Assembly: GCA_029856295.1 (NCBI GenBank)
Contig: JAHQWS010000050.1
Coordinates: 1 to 9,355, forward strand
Origin: Promethearchaeia archaeon
GTDB taxonomy: Archaea; Asgardarchaeota; Lokiarchaeia; Sigyniarchaeales; SOKP01
DNA: 9,355 nucleotides
Direction of reading: 5' to 3'
Shown here: positions 6,680 to 9,355 of the stretch, piece after piece
Layout: each line of letters starts with the position of its first letter
How positions within the stretch are numbered: position 1 is the first letter of the stretch
The notes under the pieces: generated by a model
What the model saw: the letters and a program-made list of their open reading frames with translations, nothing else
What the model was told of the DNA's origin: nothing
Database searches by the model: none
Position numbers and translations under genes: made by a program

Positions 6680-6726
6680 TTTTTATAGCTATTATATAAA
6701 TAAGTAAATATATTATGAGGAAGTTT
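6680..6726 (+). promoter_or_regulatory. TATA-like boxes and internal GAGG at the LRR gene start
   Basis: TTTTTATAG (6680-6688) and TTATATAA (6692-6699) are both box A-like. The first would give a transcript starting just before the ATG at 6715. The second would start close to the ATG codons at 6727 and 6730. GAGG at 6717-6720 lies 6 bases before 6727 and so could serve as Shine-Dalgarno for a start four codons further in. The choice between these starts is open. Confidence 0.35.
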
Positions 6727-7593
6727 ATGATGGATTTTAAAGGTATTATAATTCATAGTACTGATGTCAATATTCTAAAAAAAATTGAGTCTCTTATTAA
6801 TAGAAGAATTCGTTGCGTTAAGGAAACCCGAACCTCTAAGAAACTAAGCTTTTCTTGTAAGGATGGAAATATTACTGGTTTAAATCTCGGTGATTGTGGG
6901 CTTTCTAAACTTCCTTCCTTTGTATGTAATTTGAAGTTTCTTAAACATCTATCACTGTATGGAAATAACTTGTATAAGCTTCCTAGCTCTATTTCTTTGC
7001 TTACAAATCTTACTTATCTTAATCTAGGGATCAATAAATTTGAAACTTTTTCGGAATCAATATGTCAATTAAAGAATTTAAAAAGATTGAATCTGTACGA
7101 TAACGAAATAGACTCTTTACCTACCTCAATCGGAAATTTGACAAATCTCGAATGGCTTAGTTTAAGATCTAATCAATTAGTCTCGTTACCTGATTCGATT
7201 AAAAACTTATCAAAATTAATCCATTTAGACTTAACTGACAATCAATTGAAGACTCTCCCAGAATCAATAGGCAACATGAAATCTCTTGAAATATTATGGC
7301 TCCTTGCTAATAATTTAGAATCTCTTCCCAATTCAATCGGAGCTCTTAAAAATCTTAAAGAATTACACTTAGGACATAATAAATTATCTAAACTGCCCAA
7401 ATCAATAGGGAGTCTATCCAACCTTCAAAAACTTGAATTAAGCTGTATAAGAGGTTTAACATTACCAAATACAATTAAAAATCTAACTTCTCTAAATTAT
7501 CTTGTTTTGTATAGAACAGAATTAGAGACAATTCCAGATGCTTTAAGAATTTTAGAGAATCGTGGGGTTTCTATAAACCATGTGGTATATTAA
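6715..7593 (+). CDS. Leucine-rich repeat protein, about ten 23-residue repeats
   Basis: After a short N-terminal region (residues 1-51, basic and unrecognised) the 292-residue protein is built of about ten LRR units of 23 residues (about 52-281). Their form is LxxLxLxxNxLxxLPxSIxxLxx, for example LDLTDNQLKTLPESIGNMKS. This is the Shoc2/plant-intracellular type that forms a curved solenoid for protein-protein contact. Repeat 9 departs from the pattern (LSCIRGLTLP, the usual Asn missing), and repeat 10 acts as a worn cap. No signal peptide, membrane helix, GTPase or kinase domain is attached, so it is probably a cytoplasmic adaptor with unknown partner. LRR proteins of this kind are common in Asgard archaea but also occur in bacteria and eukaryotes. 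The ATG at 6727 is a credible alternative start because GAGG precedes it at normal distance. The gene is bracketed by a direct repeat. Confidence 0.88.
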   Translation: MRKFMMDFKGIIIHSTDVNILKKIESLINRRIRCVKETRTSKKLSFSCKDGNITGLNLGDCGLSKLPSFVCNLKFLKHLSLYGNNLYKLPSSISLLTNLTYLNLGINKFETFSESICQLKNLKRLNLYDNEIDSLPTSIGNLTNLEWLSLRSNQLVSLPDSIKNLSKLIHLDLTDNQLKTLPESIGNMKSLEILWLLANNLESLPNSIGALKNLKELHLGHNKLSKLPKSIGSLSNLQKLELSCIRGLTLPNTIKNLTSLNYLVLYRTELETIPDALRILENRGVSINHVVY

Positions 7594-7605
7594 CTCAAGA
7601 GACCG

Positions 7606-7620
7606 AAAAGATCTCCTTTT
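7606..7620 (+). terminator. Weak hairpin with T run after the LRR gene
   Basis: AAAAG (7606-7610) pairs with CTTTT (7616-7620) around ATCTC, 13 bases after the LRR stop. The stem is only five pairs and the T run is short, so this is a tentative end of transcription. Confidence 0.25.
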
Positions 7621-7638
7621 AAATATATGCTAGCTTTT

Positions 7639-7672
7639 AAAAAAAATAAAATCATAAATAAATAATAAAAAA
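7639..7672 (-). terminator. Oligo-T end of the tes transcript (minus strand)
   Basis: Read on the minus strand, T6 (7672-7667) and T8 (7646-7639) follow the stop codon of the 91-residue gene within about 40 bases. Oligo-T tracts are the usual archaeal stop signal. The tract overlaps direct repeat copy 2. Confidence 0.45.
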
Positions 7673-7675
7673 TGT
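7641..7675. repeat. Direct repeat copy 2, right of the LRR gene
   Basis: This is the partner of 6451-6485, with 33 of 35 bases matching and 7651-7675 identical to 6461-6485. It ends one base before the stop codon of the leftward 91-residue gene. It thus coincides with the 3' end of the tes transcription unit. Confidence 0.75.
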
Positions 7676-7676
7676 T

Positions 7677-7952
7677 TTAAAGTCCAAATAAAAAAACTTG
7701 GTCAAGCACATCATGGACTTTTTTTAAGTTTTCCTTGCCTAAAGACTCATCAATTTTTACTTTTAGGTCTAAAAGTGTACTCAGCCCTTTTACTACAGTA
7801 TTTTGAATGAAATTGTTAAAAACGGATTTTTCAGCGTTCTTCTTGGCAAAATATTCTACCCTATTTAACATTGCTTCTTCATAATCTTTCGCTGCCGTTG
7901 TATTCAATTCAATTAATTCTCTTACTTTTATCTCTGATTCCTCTTCAACCAT
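7677..7952 (-). CDS. Small helical protein coupled to tes, unrecognised
   Basis: This 91-residue protein belongs to no family I recognise. It has no cysteine, no signal peptide and no clear membrane span. It opens with an acidic patch (VEEESE, 2-7). Most of it looks like amphipathic helix: charged, coiled-coil-like residues 8-43, a more hydrophobic stretch 44-66 (including VVKGLSTLLDLKV), and a short C-terminal helix ending in FLFGL. AGGTGAT, an excellent Shine-Dalgarno 6 bases before the ATG at 7952, overlaps the stop codon of the upstream radical SAM gene. Translation of the two is therefore probably coupled. The context suggests a partner, chaperone or membrane-contact subunit of the lipid enzyme, but nothing in the sequence proves it. 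It looks like a real gene because of the ribosome site, the ATG and the balanced composition. Confidence 0.75.
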   Translation of the reverse strand: MVEEESEIKVRELIELNTTAAKDYEEAMLNRVEYFAKKNAEKSVFNNFIQNTVVKGLSTLLDLKVKIDESLGKENLKKVHDVLDQVFLFGL

Positions 7953-7958
7953 CTATTT

Positions 7959-7965
7959 ATCACCT
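7959..7965 (-). promoter_or_regulatory. Shine-Dalgarno AGGTGAT overlapping the tes stop codon
   Basis: On the minus strand AGGTGAT (7965-7959) matches the core of the consensus GGAGGTGATC and lies 6 bases before the ATG at 7952. Its first two bases belong to the TAG stop (7966-7964) of the upstream gene. This points to translational coupling. Confidence 0.8.
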
Positions 7966-9355
7966 ATTTTTTTAATTCATCCTTCTCGATTCCGCCATTA
8001 TGCATAATATCTGGTTCAACTTCAATTGCTTTTTGGCCTGTGCTGGTATCGAATTCAGTTTTCACTTTTTGGGTCAATTTTTTAGCAATTTGCTTTTCTA
8101 TGCCGGCTCTATGTAAAGTATTATGTGTACAGAAAGGAATTTCGCGAACTGAACCATCGGGCATTGCCACCCCAAAATGGACAATACAGCGCTTTACCCT
8201 TTCAATATCCATATTATAAGCATCTTGAAAATGCATACTAGAAATTAATAAAGTTCCATGGGTGAAAGAGCTAATACTCTCCCAATCTCCATTTATTAAA
8301 ACTCTACTAAACATTTCCATAAGTTTGCCTGGTTTATTAATATATTGGAGCATCCCTAATAGAAATCTTGCCTTTAATTGAGTCTTATCTAGGAATTCTA
8401 ACCCTTTATCCAATGTTTTACCAAAATCCCCTAAAAAGTTTGAAAAGAATTCTATTGGCTTTTCTTCTTTATGTTTAATTTTCTCCCAGAATTTATTCGA
8501 AAAATCTATAATCTCCAATGGATCAAGGTATTCTGTAATAGGGACCATCTCGTTTGTAGTAGGATCTATGACCATATAGGTTGCGAAACCACAGTCTGGA
8601 TGACAGGTAAATTCAATAGGATCTACGTCTGCTAAATAGGCGATAATTCGTCCAAATTCTACAATCGAGCTCAAAGGGTACCATGCGGTTTCAATATTAA
8701 TCTTACCATTAGTTTGTTTTTCAATTTCTTTGATTACATCAGCATTGGTTATTCTTAACTCTTGAAGCTCTTCAGCAGCGATTCTCCCACATAAAGATAC
8801 TGGTTGGAATGTGATGCCTCTTATGACATCAATATTATCAATACAGAATTGAATGATATTTCCAATCTCATTGTCATTTACACCATTTACAATAGTGGCA
8901 ACGAGGTTGATTGACGAAAGTCCTACTTTTCTACAATTTTCAATAACTCGCATTTTATACTCCATTAAATTCTTGATACCACGAGTTTTTTCATATGTGA
9001 CATTATTGATTCCATCAAACTGTAAATAGACAGTATCCAATCCGGCTTCATAGACTTCTTTAGTCCATTCGAGACCTCCCTTCTTTTTCTGGAAACCATA
9101 CCCATTAGTTGCCGCGATTACCTCTTTAAAACCTTTATCCTTTGCCATTTTACATATTTGCGCAAAATCTTTTCGTACTGTTGGTTCACCACCAGAAAAC
9201 ATGATACTCACCGCAGGTATAGGCTTATTCCTGAAGTGGTCCATGATATTCTCAATTTCTTCAAAAGTTGGCTCGACTAAATAACCCGCCTTCTGCACAT
9301 TGGCAAAGCAAAAGTTACAGTTAAAATTACACCTATTTGTTAAGTCTATTAAAGC
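7964..9355 (-). CDS. tes: Radical SAM tetraether lipid synthase (Tes), 5' end cut by window edge
   Basis: The last 463 residues of a radical SAM enzyme are visible; the frame is open to the window edge, so the GTG at 9298 is not the start. Numbering from the edge, CNFNCNFCFAN (9-19) is the CxxxCxxC site for the [4Fe-4S]/SAM cluster, and GGEPT lies at 55-59. Cysteine pairs typical of Tes and its MJ0619-like relatives follow: CHPDCG (about 251-256), and RCIVHFG with IPFCTHN (cysteines about 390 and 409). The stretch SSMHFQDAYNMDIERVKRC is also close to that family. Known Tes joins the biphytanyl tails of archaeal lipids by radical carbon-carbon coupling, producing tetraether (GDGT) and macrocyclic lipids at the membrane. 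Archaea often carry paralogues of unknown substrate, so exact function is less certain than family. The N-terminal zinc/rubredoxin-like part lies outside the window. The 91-residue gene follows in the same transcript. Confidence 0.78.
   Translation of the reverse strand, partial: ALIDLTNRCNFNCNFCFANVQKAGYLVEPTFEEIENIMDHFRNKPIPAVSIMFSGGEPTVRKDFAQICKMAKDKGFKEVIAATNGYGFQKKKGGLEWTKEVYEAGLDTVYLQFDGINNVTYEKTRGIKNLMEYKMRVIENCRKVGLSSINLVATIVNGVNDNEIGNIIQFCIDNIDVIRGITFQPVSLCGRIAAEELQELRITNADVIKEIEKQTNGKINIETAWYPLSSIVEFGRIIAYLADVDPIEFTCHPDCGFATYMVIDPTTNEMVPITEYLDPLEIIDFSNKFWEKIKHKEEKPIEFFSNFLGDFGKTLDKGLEFLDKTQLKARFLLGMLQYINKPGKLMEMFSRVLINGDWESISSFTHGTLLISSMHFQDAYNMDIERVKRCIVHFGVAMPDGSVREIPFCTHNTLHRAGIEKQIAKKLTQKVKTEFDTSTGQKAIEVEPDIMHNGGIEKDELKK

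Noticed and set aside
6451..7675. CRISPR array or transposon with terminal inverted repeats around the LRR gene
   Set aside because: Only two repeat copies, in direct orientation, with a gene rather than short spacers between them; no inverted ends and no intact transposase.
9296..9298. GTG as start of the radical SAM gene
   Set aside because: The frame stays open to the window edge and encodes the essential CxxxCxxC cluster site upstream of this codon, so the true start is outside.

Overview
The window looks like a low-GC archaeal genome fragment, most probably from an Asgard (Lokiarchaeota-like) archaeon or a relative. The strongest evidence for Archaea is a radical SAM protein with the sequence hallmarks of tetraether lipid synthase (Tes), which joins archaeal phytanyl tails. 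Supporting signs are an archaeal-type CinA-like protein, a CTP-dependent polyprenol/diacylglycerol kinase-like membrane protein, a free-standing LAGLIDADG homing endonuclease, TATA-like boxes with very short leaders, oligo-T gene ends, and Shine-Dalgarno sites on only some genes. The Asgard placement rests on general resemblance (leucine-rich repeat protein, GPH transporter, gene mix) and is inference.

Left part (1-2707): a truncated CinA-like gene reads leftward. A free-standing homing endonuclease reads rightward, and its start codon touches a 12-bp perfect inverted repeat. A DUF2804 gene of unknown function follows, with a good Shine-Dalgarno site that fixes its start at 1691. Middle part (2725-6328): the membrane lipid-kinase-like gene reads leftward, end to end with the DUF2804 gene. 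Across only 37 bp it diverges from a zinc-dependent alcohol/polyol dehydrogenase, which is followed 48 bp later by a GPH-family (MelB-like) sugar symporter. The dehydrogenase and the symporter could form a small uptake-and-oxidation unit.

Right part (6329-9355): a 386-bp A/T-rich gap holds T-rich terminator-like sequence, one copy of a direct repeat, a short decayed coding-like stretch and the promoter of a leucine-rich repeat (LRR) gene. The LRR protein has about ten 23-residue repeats behind a short N-terminal region. A second copy of the direct repeat (25 bp identical, 33 of 35 matching overall) lies just past the LRR gene, so the cassette is bracketed. The leftward pair tes - small 91-aa protein closes the window. 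The small gene's Shine-Dalgarno sequence overlaps the tes stop codon, so the two are almost certainly one transcript and translationally coupled.

No tRNA, rRNA, CRISPR array, complete insertion sequence or replication origin was seen. The best candidates for something undescribed are the coupled small protein behind Tes, the repeat-bracketed LRR cassette and the hairpin at the homing endonuclease start. The window does not show a clear multi-gene defence or other new system.
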